Source of the DNA: Liolophura sinensis
Taxonomy: Eukaryota > Mollusca > Polyplacophora > Chitonida > Chitonidae
Direction: 5' to 3'
Length of the DNA: 64,000 bases
NCBI RefSeq assembly: GCF_032854445.1
Contig: NC_088300.1
Coordinates: 1,488,001 to 1,552,000 of the forward strand
Part shown: piece by piece, positions 14,091 to 25,560 of the stretch
Position numbering within the stretch: the first letter of the stretch is position 1
How the letters are laid out: the number at the start of each line of letters is the position of its first letter
The notes under the pieces: model-generated
Seen by the model: only the letters and a program-made list of their open reading frames with translations
Told to the model about the DNA's origin: nothing
Database searches by the model: none
Translations under genes and position numbers: made by a program

Positions 14091-14335
14091 GCTTTGGTTT
14101 ATACGTGGAAGTTACCAATTTTCACATCACATATACTATGTCTGCCTGTGGCAGGGCGAGTCAATGCCGCCAAAGCGCCGCCCAATCTGAACTATCATAC
14201 CGAAGACACCAGGCATGACATCCACCCAGTCACATTATACTGACAGTTGGCCAAGCCAGGAGCTACAAGCACCATTTTAAAAGTCTTTGATATGACCCGA
14301 CCCCGGATCGATCCCAGGTTTCTCGAATTGGGTCT
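14091..14335 (-). mobile_element. SINE-like dispersed element, copy 1
   Basis: It aligns with 25,256-25,560: shared blocks are the ttaccaattttt-like start, ggcagggcgagt.catgcc, accgaagacaccag.catgaca and cacccagtcacattatactgac. The right end has gatcgatcccaggt, resembling the box-B region of tRNA-derived SINEs read on the minus strand. The family name is not known to me. Confidence 0.65.
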
Positions 14336-15230
14336 CCAAACGCTTTTGTATGCCTTGGTTGTTGTGATCATTTTAAATTTGTATGCGTCAGTTCTATATC
14401 TACAGTATAATATTATCTCACTAAATACTATATTCTCTGTGCAGATTTAGAATATTATTTTCTGTTAATTAACAGTTGTAAGCATCACTATAAAGAAGGT
14501 AGGAGGTGACGCCGGCATTCTGCAAGGAAACACCGTCTTGGTATAATGGAATTAATATTCAAAGTGACTTTAAACCGTAAAACAAACAGTCATGCAAACA
14601 ACTATTACAGGCTATAATTTAGTACCTCAAATTATTTGAGCGTCACAACATGTAATGTACCAATTGCCCAACAACTCTGAATTTCCGCCCATTCCTGCAT
14701 TGGAAGTCCGAGGGGAATTACCACACATCTCTTTGATAGGTCATAAGCCCAATAAATCTCGACATGTGCACGTAAACCTCACCCAAATCCCTTTATAGGT
14801 AAAGTTGCTGGCAGACAGACAGATTGGCTGACAGCTGATCGTCGGTGAGAACATAAATTCTTTGGGGTAGATAATACAAGATGAAAGGACCAGTTCTCCT
14901 TACATTAAAGTGGGGAACATAATAAATAATTAACCGACTGTTGAAAGTTGATTAAAACTTGTCTCTGAAAGTACCTTCACTTGTTATTATTTTCTCACAT
15001 TCGACAATGTAGTTATAACCAGCTTGCATGGAAACCAATTGACATTAAATTTACATATCAGACAGATAAGAAATATTTATTCTTATTTTCATAATCACAT
15101 CAGTGATATGTCTGTATATACTAAATGGAAATTACCAGCACAGCTCATGCATTCATAATTTTTTTTCACCAGCATTGTGTATTTGTATAAGTTTAGACAT
15201 GTTTATATTAACATGTGGTTTGGTGTAATT
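14336..15230. other. Spacer, nothing assigned
   Basis: No gene, RNA or array was recognised between the SINE-like element and the 35-bp array. Confidence 0.5.
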
Positions 15231-15835
15231 GGAAACTGTGATGGGCCTAGGCTGGTATTTATTATGGAAACTGTGATGGGTCTAGGCTGGTATTTATTAT
15301 GGAAACTGTGAAGGGCATAGGCTGGTATTTATTACGGAACTGTGATGGGCCTAGGCTAGTATTTATTATGGAAACTGTGATGGGCCTAGGCTGGTATTTA
15401 TTACGGAATCTGTGATGGGTCTAGGCTGGTATTTATTATGGGAACTGTGATGGGCCTAGGCTGGTATTTATTATTGAACCTGTGATGGACCTAAGCTGGT
15501 ATTTATTATGGAAACTGTGATGGGTCTAGGCTGGTATTTATTATGGGAACTGTGATGGGTCTAGGCTGGTATTTATTATGGAAACTGTGATGGGTCTAGG
15601 CTGGTATTTATTATGGAAACTGTGATGGGCCTAGGCTGGTATTTATTATGGAAACTGTGATGGGCCTAGGCTGGTATTTATCACGGAATCTGTGATGGGC
15701 CTAGGCTGGTATTTATTACGGGATCTGTGATGGGCCTAGACTGGTATTTATTATGGAAACTGTGATGAGATGGGCCTAGGCTGGTATTTATTACGGAAAC
15801 TGTGATGGCCCTAGTCTGGTATCCATTATGGAATT
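15231..15835 (+). repeat. 35-bp minisatellite, about 17 copies
   Basis: The unit starts ggaaactgtgatgggcctag and continues gctggtatttattat. It contains the palindrome cctagg. Copies differ at a few positions (cct/tct, tat/tac, ggaaac/ggatc). One copy carries a 5-bp internal duplication (gatgagatggg, near 15,765). Confidence 0.95.
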
Positions 15836-17132
15836 GAACTTTTAACTTGAGTCTTAAGGTTTTTGATAAATATGGGCCCGGAGCCCTGGTAAACTTAGCA
15901 GTATGGGCCCGGACCCCTAGTAATACTTAGCAGTATGCCACGTCAGACCACTCAAGACACGGACTCGCTCTGTCACAAGAAGACACATTATATGTGCACA
16001 CACACACCTAATGACTCCTCGCCGCTATGTCACTTAAAAATTGATAAGTGTACATAGCGATCACTTAGTATGGTGGGTTGACGAATGAGCTTGTACCTGA
16101 GGTAGTGTTGGCATTAACAGATTATGTGAGCACTTGAACGTCAGCAGGTTTGCCTGGTACATGGCAAACTGAGGTGATTCCCCTCGGTTTTCACAATCTC
16201 TTCTACAAATAAAGAAAAAGTCATTTCGAACATCATTTACGGTTTTGTGAATACTTTATTAGCCTTTTATTGATAGAAGTAAAATATACAGCTCCTTCAG
16301 TGTCATTGTGAGTTTGTTATCTTGATGGATTTCGCTTTTACAACTTTCTTGTTTAGGAAAGCTACTTGGCCATCCGTGTGTTACCAAGGTAACACAGATA
16401 GTACGTTATGACTGGCCCCTTCTTACCTTGAAATGACTGCACGCTTTAAAATCTTGCCATTGGGCACCGTGTCTTTAACACACCGCGAAGAAACACTTGT
16501 GTGATAAAGGTCTGGGGCACAAGTAAAATGGGATACTGAGATTTCAAAACTGCAGGCGTCTATAACACGTTATAAGTCGTGGGTTATTTGATGTCCACTC
16601 GGCTTGGGCTGTAAGATGGAATCCTTTATTGCCTATCCATTATCATACAGATAGCGCATGCGAATGAATATCAGGAATTGTCAGTTCGAGAGAAATGTCG
16701 AGAGCTACACGCACAGTTTTGTACTAGAGACAGTACTGTATCTCTTCTTTTTATACATGTTGATGGATGGAGAATTACAGAGTGAAAAATAAACACTTGA
16801 GAGACGTCATAATTATTAACAAAACAGTGGTATGCTGGATATTGGGCGGAATTTAATATGTTTTCATGAAAAGTGACACCGGTCGCTTAAACAGCTAACG
16901 CCTTTAATCTAAACCCTGTTTCTGATACGGCCACGTTTGACATTTCTCGCACATTTTAGTATAATAAAACCTTCATAAATGAAATTTATTCCATCTCACG
17001 GCAGTATGGTTTTAAATCTGAATATTAGGAACTTTTGTTATAAAAATAATGTTATTTATTCGCTGAGACAGGAGTGTAGGTTGTGCTACTGCGTGGAGTT
17101 TGTTCTAACCGTGTGTTGGGGCAGCTATTGTA
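15836..17132. other. Spacer, nothing assigned
   Basis: Aside from a short near-duplicated phrase (gtatgggcccggacccc) at about 15,870-15,925, nothing was recognised. Confidence 0.5.
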
Positions 17133-17935
17133 AAACAGATTACTCTCCACGCCCATTGTCCAGTATGGAGATATTATCAAACAGATCACTCTCCACGCCC
17201 ATTGTCCAGTATGCAGATATTATCAAACAGATCACTCTCCACGCCCATTGTCCAGTATGCACATATTATCAAACAGATTACTCTCCACGCCCATTGTCCA
17301 GTATGCAGATATTATCAAACAGATCACTCTCCACGCCCATTGTCCAGTATGGAGATATTATCAAACAGATCACTCTCCACGCCCATTGTCCAGTATGGAG
17401 ATATTATCAAACAGATCACTCTCCACGCCCATTGTCCAGTATGGAGATATTATCAAACAGATCACTCTTCACGCCCATTGTCCAGCATGCAGATATTATC
17501 AAAAAGATCACTCTCCACGCCCATTGTCCAGTATGGAGATATTATCAAACAGATCACTCTCCACGCCCATTGTCCAGCATGCAGATATTATCAAACAGAT
17601 CACTCTCCACGCCCATTGTCCAGTATGGAGATATTATCTAACAGAACACTCTCCACGTCTATTGTCCAGCATACAGATATTATCAAACAGATCACTCTCC
17701 ACGCCCATTGTCCAGTATGGAGATATTATCAAACAGATCACTCTCCACGCCCATTGTCCAGTATGCAGATATTATCAAACAGATCACTCTCCACGCCCAT
17801 TGTCCAGTATGGAGATATTATCAAACAGATCACTCTCCACGCCCATTGTCCAGCATGCAGATATTATCAAACAGATCACTCTCCACGCCCATTGTCCAGT
17901 ATGCAGATATTGTCCAGTATGCCACTCGTCCTTGA
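17133..17935 (+). repeat. 46-bp minisatellite, about 17 copies
   Basis: The unit is cactctccacgcccattgtc followed by cagtatggagatattatcaaacagat. The main variation is tatgg/tatgc/catgc. Because 46 = 3x15+1, every frame cycles through all three readings of the unit. This gives three overlapping plus-strand ORFs (up to 291 codons) encoding the same peptide repeats, so they are not treated as genes. Confidence 0.95.
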
Positions 17936-18665
17936 ATAATTATGACGTTCCTTGCTATAATATAAAGCACCATTTACTTCCGTCAGTCTGCTACGCGGGC
18001 ACTCTACCCAGGCCACCGCTGTTCTTTGCCCGACATCAGATCTCCTCAGAATATCACCATTTCGGAAGAAAAATTGGAGGCAGAAATGAAAAAAGTTGTG
18101 GGACAAAAACAGTAAATCAGTAAATAAAAAATAAAAAAGAACAGAGTAGAGAATATAAAAATAAGATAAAATAAAAAAATCAGTTTTGTGGTAGATTTTA
18201 TATTTATTTATTTTCTTGTATTTTTTAAATTTAGTGATCAACGATTGCCAACCTGCTCACAGTGACACATCGTCTACGAAATGACTCAAGGGCTTCGCCG
18301 GTATGTGATTAAAGCTGTTATGTAAGGTGTTGGTCATGGAATGGGTCAAGCTAAAATATTGGTTACTAACCATCAGTCTGCTGTTTGCCGTTAAATGCAT
18401 AGGATAATATCCTTTTCCGTCTAATATTTGTGTTTGAAACAAATTTTGTCTTGAGAATTAAACCGTGAAATAATGATAGTGTCTTTGATAGACATTTATT
18501 ATAAAGCTAAATTGATAAGCAGGTGCCCCCTGTCTGAATGTAATTGTACGCTATACTATCAGCTGAAGTAAACAGTGTGAAGCTTCCTTATTAGTATAGA
18601 TTTACTATAATATATTTAAACTGAACATATAGCTTGACAATATTTGAAGGAATATAAAAAAAAAT
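17936..18665. other. Spacer, nothing assigned
   Basis: An A/T-rich tract around 18,120-18,230 is the only notable compositional feature; no gene was recognised. Confidence 0.5.
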
Positions 18666-18672
18666 TTCTTGT

Positions 18673-20232
18673 GTGGTTCAAATTCATTTCCGCCCTCCAT
18701 TACCTCACTTTGTCAAGCACCAAAAAAAAAGTTATGCCATTATACGAAACGAACTCATGATCGATCGTAATCGACTCAGCAATTTTGAGGAATGCATGTT
18801 ACTGAATGCCTTAGGAGTCATGAAATATTGTTGTGAACTTCTATGTAATTTCTGCTATGATACCACAGTAATATGTAATCCACTTTCACTGAAGTTTGCC
18901 GACAATGTGACTTCGACTCACTGTGACTTCTGCTGTGATACCGCAGTAATATGTAATCCATTTGCACACAAGTTTGCCAACAATGTGGCTTGGACTCACT
19001 GTGACTTCTGCTGTGATACCGCAGTAATATGTAATCCATTTGCACACAAGTTTGCCGACAGTGTGACTTCGACTCACTGTGATTTCTGCTGTGATACCAC
19101 AGTAATATGTAATCCACTTTCACTGAAGTTTGCCGACAATGTGACTTCGACTCACTGTGACTTCTGCTGTGATACCGCAGTAATATGTAATCCATTTGCA
19201 CACAAGTTTGCCAACAATGTGACTTCGACTCACTGTGACTTCTGCTGTGATACCGCAGTAATATGTAATCCATTTGCACACAAGTTTGCCGACAATGTGA
19301 CTTCGACTCACTGTGATTTCTGCTATGATACCACAGTAATATGTAATCCATTTGCACACAAGTTTGCCGACAATGTGACTTCGACTCACTGTGATTTCTG
19401 CTATGATACCACAGTAATATGTAATCCATTTGCACAGAAGTTTGCAGAAAACGTCTCTTCGACTCACTGTGATTTCTGCTGTGATACCACAGTAATATGT
19501 AATCCATTTGCACACAAGTTTACCGACAATGTGACTTCGACTCACTGTGATTTCTGCTGTGATACCACAGTAATATGTAATCCATTTGCACACAAGTTTG
19601 CAGAAAACGTCTCTTCGACTCACTGTGATTTCTGCTGTGATACCACAGTAATATGTAATCCATTTGCACACAAGTTTGCAGAAAACGTCTCTTCGACTCA
19701 CTGTGATTTTTGCTATGATACCACAGTAATATGTAATCCATTTGCACACAAGTTTGCAGAAAATGTGACTACGGCTCACTGTGATTTTTGCTATGATATC
19801 ACAGTAATATGTAATCCATTTGCACACAAGTTTGCAGAAAACGTCTCTTCGACTCACTGTGATTTCTGCTGTGATACCACAGTAATATGTAATCCATTTG
19901 CACACAAGTTTGCAGAAAACGTCTCTTCGACTCACTGTGATTTCTGCTGTGATACCACAGTAATATGTAATCCATTTGCACACAAGTTTGCAGAAAACGT
20001 CTCTTCGACTCACTGTGATTTCTGCTGTGATACCACAGTAATATGTAATCCATTTGCACACAAGTTTGCAGAAAACGTCTCTTCGACTCACTGTGATTTC
20101 TGCTGTGATACCACCGTAATATGTAATCCATTTGCACACAAGTCTGCCGACAATGTGTCTACGGTTCACTTTGTACAGACATTTTTGAAAACCATACTGG
20201 TTTTAGGCGTCCGCCTTTTTACACTTTTATAG
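18673..20232 (+). CDS. Possible 26-residue repeat protein in a 78-bp array (doubtful gene)
   Basis: The 78-bp unit is a multiple of three, so one open frame covers about 17 copies of a cysteine-rich 26-residue repeat (HCDFCCDTTVICNPFAHKFA followed by ENVSST). No known domain is recognised. No splice or promoter signal is evident. The first ATG is near 18,757; the frame also opens upstream. Two minus-strand frames are open as well, which speaks for a chance-open minisatellite. In favour of coding, the main variant block (gcagaaaacgtctct versus gccgacaatgtgact) differs at four third positions and only one first position, and other variants (gat/gac, ttc/ttt) are also synonymous. Confidence 0.25.
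   Translation: MVQIHFRPPLPHFVKHQKKSYAIIRNELMIDRNRLSNFEECMLLNALGVMKYCCELLCNFCYDTTVICNPLSLKFADNVTSTHCDFCCDTAVICNPFAHKFANNVAWTHCDFCCDTAVICNPFAHKFADSVTSTHCDFCCDTTVICNPLSLKFADNVTSTHCDFCCDTAVICNPFAHKFANNVTSTHCDFCCDTAVICNPFAHKFADNVTSTHCDFCYDTTVICNPFAHKFADNVTSTHCDFCYDTTVICNPFAQKFAENVSSTHCDFCCDTTVICNPFAHKFTDNVTSTHCDFCCDTTVICNPFAHKFAENVSSTHCDFCCDTTVICNPFAHKFAENVSSTHCDFCYDTTVICNPFAHKFAENVTTAHCDFCYDITVICNPFAHKFAENVSSTHCDFCCDTTVICNPFAHKFAENVSSTHCDFCCDTTVICNPFAHKFAENVSSTHCDFCCDTTVICNPFAHKFAENVSSTHCDFCCDTTVICNPFAHKSADNVSTVHFVQTFLKTILVLGVRLFTLL
18847..20170 (+). repeat. 78-bp minisatellite, about 17 copies
   Basis: Tandem 78-bp units start with gatttctgctgtgataccac and end with the cgactcactgt phrase. Two main variants alternate (gccgacaatgtgact and gcagaaaacgtctct). 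A third variant with ccactttcactgaag occurs twice near the left end. The right-hand half is the most homogeneous. Confidence 0.95.
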
Positions 20233-20543
20233 TCCATGTTGACATAATACACCAGTATGCTGTATAAACCATTTGGTAGGTTTTCCATTTGACACGCCCA
20301 GAAAAGCTCAGCAAATAAAGAAGATGCAAACTTTGGAATATTTTCACTGAGCTATTTAACCATCTTCGGTATCTGTTGCAAAATAGCATCCATAGCAAAT
20401 ATCAAGAAGGAAACGCAAAATGCTAGTGTGACTCTATTAGAGTTACAGAGTAAACGACTGTCTGAAACTACTGACAACTGGCGACTGTTCTTACAGTTCT
20501 TACTGTTTACTGTCAATCTACGTATGGCGATGAAACTGATATA

Positions 20544-21106
20544 AAGAAGGTGAACTGAACAGTTTTTATTCGACGTCAGTTGCCAAAAAATCAGACGTTA
20601 ACGGTATTATTAAAACCGCTAAAGATTTTACTACAGAACTAGACGCTGAAATACACGTATTGCATAAGGGCATCTTCACTCTCTATACTGCTATTCCTCA
20701 CAAAGACGTAACTGGTAGAATTTCATCACTACTTTTTTCGGTATTTAATGAAATACCAAATTCAAAGGCAACAATGCCTTCTTTAGTTACCACTACATAC
20801 AAATGTTATTATGTCTCGTACACAGAGTTGCTTCAATTTTTCGTGAATAACCATTTGGGTATGACTTTTGTCCACTTTTGCATTTATATCTGTCTCATCT
20901 ATACTTGTCGTCGTGTGAATACGACTGTATGTAGAAATTATTGCAGAGTAATTTTCATCTTTTTCATTCACTAAATGGTGTATTGATACTTTGCTAGCTT
21001 TAAACAATCCATATACAACAATATATGGCTGTAAAATATAATATCCAACTCCTCTGGATCTACAGACGATATATCTTATCTGAATCTCTATTTGCACATA
21101 AACCAT
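20544..21106 (-). pseudogene. Unidentified degraded coding-like segment
   Basis: On the minus strand a 107-codon frame (21,106-20,783) passes, after a frame change near 20,785, into another open stretch (VVTKEGIVAFEFGISLNTE) and, after a stop, into a third. On the plus strand a frame is also open from about 20,544 to 20,974. No family was recognised. It may be a remnant of a mobile-element gene or chance. Confidence 0.2.
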
Positions 21107-21950
21107 AAACAGTTTCCTTTCACACCAACTTCACGACAAGAGGTTTCAATTTTGGCATTATAAATTACCCTTACTTTGATAGCAATATTCCGAAAGTGCA
21201 TATCTCGCTCCGTGGCATTTGTTAGATCCTGACGATTTCAATCAACTTCACAAGCTATTACTGCAAAAGCTGACCAGTGTGTCAAGCTCATTTCACAACG
21301 AGTACAAATATCTTGTAAGTAAAAATGGACAGAGGTGCCATAATCGCAGGCATTTTTTTCTCCATACCTTCGCCTAATTCTGCTTAATCCGGGAGCTAGG
21401 GGCTGTATATATATCGTCTTTTGATTGCCAAAGTGAATATAAGAACGGATCTATTCACTGTCAAACAAGGGTAGGAACTTATTATCGTGCTTCTCCTTGC
21501 ATGATTCGATTTTAATTTCGTAATTTATTTACATTGTGAATTCCTACTTGTGAAAAGAGAAGCAGCCTCTAATAGTATACATACAAATTTATACTAGTTT
21601 ATGGTGCTGTATTGAAGTCAACACCATCTCTATGAGTATAATCTTCATTGGTGGTATACTCGATAAGACTTCGATCATAACAATGTTTCACAGGCGGGAG
21701 GTCCCAGCCGTCAACACGGTAGACATGCACGCCGCTTAACCCGTTGGTCACCGTTCTCCTGTAGAAAGAGCTTCGGCTACTCTATCTCCCTACATCCTCC
21801 GTTTAGATGTCATTCGATGACATACCTGACAGCTCAGAGCCGAGCTGTCTTCTCACCAAGGCATTTACTCAACATCAGTGTCTCGCCATCTTGACTAGTC
21901 GGACACAAGGCATGTTTTCTATAAGAAATACGTGAATGACCAGCGGATAC
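21107..21950. other. Spacer, nothing assigned
   Basis: No gene, RNA or repeat array was recognised before the GC-rich 60-bp array. Confidence 0.5.
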
Positions 21951-21954
21951 AGTC

Positions 21955-23478
21955 CTACCAATCATCCTGTTCCGAAACCCCGCCTCACATACATCGGCTG
22001 CTCCTACACCCCGCCTCACAGACGTCCGCGACCAGCATTCAGTCGGACAAACCATCGTGCTCCCACATCTCGCCGCACACACATCCGTGACCAGCATACG
22101 GGCGGACAACCATCCTACTCCCACACCCCGCCTCACAGACATCCGCGACCAGCGTACAGTCCGCCCAACCATCTTGCTCCGACAACCTGCCTCACTGACG
22201 TCCGTGACCAGCATACAGGCGGACAAACCATCGTGCTCCCACACCCCGCCTAACAGATATCCAACAAACCATACTGCTCCGACAACCCGCCTCACAGACA
22301 TCCGCGATCAGCGTACAGTCCGCCCAACCATCCTGCTCCGACAACCCGCCTCACTGACTTCCGCGACCAGTATACAGTCGGGCAAACCATCCTGCTTCCA
22401 TACCCCGTCGAACAGGAATCCGTAACCAGCATACAGGCGAACAAACCATATTGCTCCCACACCCCGCCTCACAGACATCCGTGATCAGCGTACAGTGCGA
22501 CAAACCATCTTACTCCCACACCCCGTCTCACAGACATCCGTGACCAGTATACAGTCCAAAAACCCATCCTGCTCCCAAACCCCGTCTCACAGACATCCTC
22601 GAACATCGTACTGTCCGACAAACCATTTAACTCAGTCCGCACAGTCCGACAGACCATCATGCTCCCACACCCCGCATCACGGACGCCATCAACTAGCGTA
22701 CAAACATACAAACCATCTTGCTTCCAAACCCCGTCTCACAGACGTCCACGACTAGCGCACAGACCGACAGACCATCATGCTCCCACAGTCCGCATTACAG
22801 ACGTCCTCAACGTGGAGTCCGACCGACCATCCTACTCCCACAAATTGCATCACAGATGTTCACGACCAGCGTATAGTCCGGCAGGCCATCCTGCTCCCAC
22901 ACCCCGCCTCACAGACGTCCGCGGCCAGCTTACAGTCCGACAAAACATCCTGCTCTCACACACCGCTTCACAGACGTCCGCGACCAGCATACATTCCGAC
23001 AAACCATCCTGCTCCCTCACCCCGCCTCACAGTCCACGACCAGCGTGCAGTCCGACAAACCATCCTGCTTCCGCACCCTGCTTCACAGTCCGCGACCAGC
23101 GTACAGTCCAACAAACCACCCTGCTCTCACACCCCGCCTCACAGACGTCCGCGACCAGCGTGCAGTCCGATAAACCATCCTGCTCCCGCATCCCGCTTCA
23201 CAGTCCGCGACCAGCGTACAGTCCAACAAACCACCCTGCTCTCACACCCCGCCTCACAGACGTCCGCGACCAGCGTGCAGTCCGATAAACCATCCTGCTC
23301 CCGCATCCCGCTTCACAGTCCGCGACCAGCGTACAGTCCAACAAACCACCCTGCTCTCACACCCCGCCTCACAGAAATCCGCGACCAGCGTGCAGTTCGA
23401 CAAACCATCCTGCTCTCACACCCCGCCTCACAGACGTCCGCGACCAGCGTGCAGTCCGACAAACCATTCTTGTGACGG
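21955..23478 (+). repeat. 60-bp GC-rich minisatellite, about 25 copies
   Basis: The unit is roughly cgcctcacagacgtccgcga, ccagcgtgcagtccgacaaa, ccatcctgctcccacacccc. The period is a multiple of three, which creates overlapping Pro/Ser/Thr-rich ORFs on both strands. Copies at 23,050-23,400 show a larger repeated block of about two units. The array stands out as much more GC-rich than its surroundings. Confidence 0.95.
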
Positions 23479-23549
23479 CTGGGTGATGCTGATCCAAAGT
23501 GGACAGGGATGATTCTGACCTTGTCACCTCCGCCCTTCTCCGGACACCT

Positions 23550-24235
23550 TTAATATATTCTGTGCCTGAAATGTATTTCTCTATACAACATTTAATGGAG
23601 CTGGGCCTGGTATCTTTTTCTCTATACAACAGTGATTGAAGCTCTGCCTGATATGTATACATTTATTAAGGCTGTGCCTGATATGTATTTCTCCATACAA
23701 CATTGATTGAAGCTCTGCCTGATATGTATTTCTTTATACAGCACTGACTGAAACTGTTTGATATGTATATCACTATAGAATATTGACTGAAGCTGTGCCT
23801 GATATGTATTTCTATATTCATTCTTGGTTAAAGCAGTGCCTGATATATTTTTCTCTATACAACATTGATTGAAGCTCTGCCTGATATGTATTTCTTTATA
23901 CAGCACGGACTGAAACTGTTTGATATGTATATCACTATAGAATATTGATTGAAGCTGTGTCTGTTATGTATTTCTCTAAGTAACATTGTTTGAAGTTGTG
24001 CCTGACATGTATTTGTCTTAACAGCATTGTTTGAAGCTGTGACTGGTATGCATTTCTCTTTACAACATTGACTGACGCTACGAATGGTATGTATTTCTCT
24101 TTACAAGATTGTTTAAAGCCGTGACTGATATGGGTTTTTTTCCATACAACATTGATTGAAGTTGTGCCTGACATGTATTTCTCTTTTAAACATTATTTGA
24201 AGGTGTGCCTGACATGTATTTTTCTATAAGAAAGG
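23550..24235 (+). repeat. 41-bp AT-rich minisatellite, about 16 copies
   Basis: The unit is ttgattgaagctgtgcctga followed by tatgtatttctctatacaaca, with considerable divergence. A sub-block of two units (gcactgactgaaactgtttg and neighbours) occurs at about 23,740 and again at about 23,905, a segmental duplication inside the array. It begins about 75 bp after the 60-bp array. Confidence 0.9.
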
Positions 24236-24880
24236 TTATGGCATTCTTGTATTTAATGCTTTTTATTTTCATTTCTCGACTGTCGACTGATTAGACTGTA
24301 AAACCATGCTCTGTTTTTACAAGTTATGAATGACGTTTTTACTGCCTGGGAAAGTTGAAAAGTATACTTTTCTCCAGATTGTTTCTTTTCTTTGCCAAAG
24401 CAAAGAACGATTGATTCGTGTCAGTAACTGTTTGGATTTTTTGCACCAATTGGGAAGAGATGTGTCAGCGTGGCATTTATCATAAAAATGGGTACCATGC
24501 CAGTTTGAAATGATAATCCGATAAGACGTCTGATATGTTCCCATGTCTAAGTGGTCCACGCATGTTGCGACTTGAAATTAGTTTGCAGCTCAGACCCGCA
24601 ATGTGACGCGTTTATGGTTATACATACCTGATCTCATGAGCAGACTGACTTCCGTGTTCACCACTGTCTATATATACTTAGTCTACCCCGCCAGGTCGAG
24701 CAGTTGCCAATCCTTTACCATGTCAGGTAGTCTTGAAAATATATATTGAAAATAGATATATTGAAAATGGAGACTTATGTCTCCGGCCCGAGATACAAAA
24801 GTGTCAAAGAGCTGTAGGTGTACATGAGTCAGAGAGGATATTGGAGAAGACAGGAGCCAGAAGGCAAGTTATTCATGTTA
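24236..24880. other. Spacer, nothing assigned
   Basis: No gene or repeat was recognised apart from short AT-rich duplicated phrases near 24,735-24,770. Confidence 0.5.
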
Positions 24881-25020
24881 TTTATTTATTTGGTTGAGGC
24901 TTAACACCGTACACCTGAAATTATCACCTACACAGCGGCCGTCAGGTTTATGGGAAGGGAAAGCAGTAGCACCAGGATTAAACCACTGTCCATCATCAGG
25001 GCTCTGGCTAACCTCCTCAC
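24881..25020 (-). mobile_element. SINE-like fragment
   Basis: A tatttatttatttggttg start followed by ttaacaccgtacacctgaaa.t resembles the tail end of the SINE at 49,860 (atttatttgatt..tgccgtactcatgaatat). The interior is diverged. Confidence 0.4.
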
Positions 25021-25203
25021 ATACGCTTCATAAGGCACACTTTAGCCATCTTTGTCTTTTTCTAGACATTTGATCATTAGACTGGAACTTGATATATGGC
25101 TTCACACAGGCAAGTTGCGGTTGAAGTTCGAGTTTCGTGCTGATTAGCCAATTTGCGACGAATTTATGGCCGTTTTGTTCTCTTTTATATGGTAACTATT
25201 TTA

Positions 25204-25255
25204 GTATATGTTTGTACGTATGTATGTATATATGTATGTATGTATGTATGTATGT
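25204..25255 (+). repeat. (ATGT)n microsatellite
   Basis: A short tatg/atgt run immediately precedes ggggtttaacgtcgtactta, the beginning of SINE-like copy 2, and is probably its simple-sequence tail. Confidence 0.85.
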
Positions 25256-25560
25256 TTGGGGTTTAACGTCGTACTTACCAATTTTTCAGTCATATGACGG
25301 CGAGGGGTCGCCAGGTGTATGTAAATATGACAAGTGTATGTAAATATATTGTATCGCCTTGTGGGAAGGGCGAGTTCATGCCACAAAGCGATGCTGCCAC
25401 TGAAGTATCATGCCGAAGACACCAGACATGACACCTCACCCAGTCACATTATACTGACACCGTGCCAACCACTCATGTCATAACCTGTCCGTCCTGAGCG
25501 CCAAGCGAAGCAGCAGCAAGTGTCATCTTTATACTCTCTGGTCTAACCCGAACAAAACGG
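25256..25560 (-). mobile_element. SINE-like dispersed element, copy 2
   Basis: Begins ggggtttaacgtcgtactta and includes the cacccagtcacattatactg block shared with copy 1 at 14.1 kb. It also has a cctgagcgccaagcgaagca segment absent from copy 1. An internal duplication of gtatgtaaatatgacaagt-like sequence lies near 25,317-25,345. The minus orientation is inferred from the position of the microsatellite tail. Confidence 0.65.

Noticed and set aside
17202-18123. Long overlapping ORFs (245 and 291 codons)
   Set aside because: They are produced by the 46-bp array, with the same peptide in three frames; no gene signal.
19120-20169. 349-codon minus-strand ORF
   Set aside because: Antisense of the 78-bp array; open only because one unit lacks stops.
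21834-23475. Pro/Ser/Thr-rich ORFs on both strands
   Set aside because: By-products of the in-frame 60-bp array; reading frames shift between copies and both strands are open.
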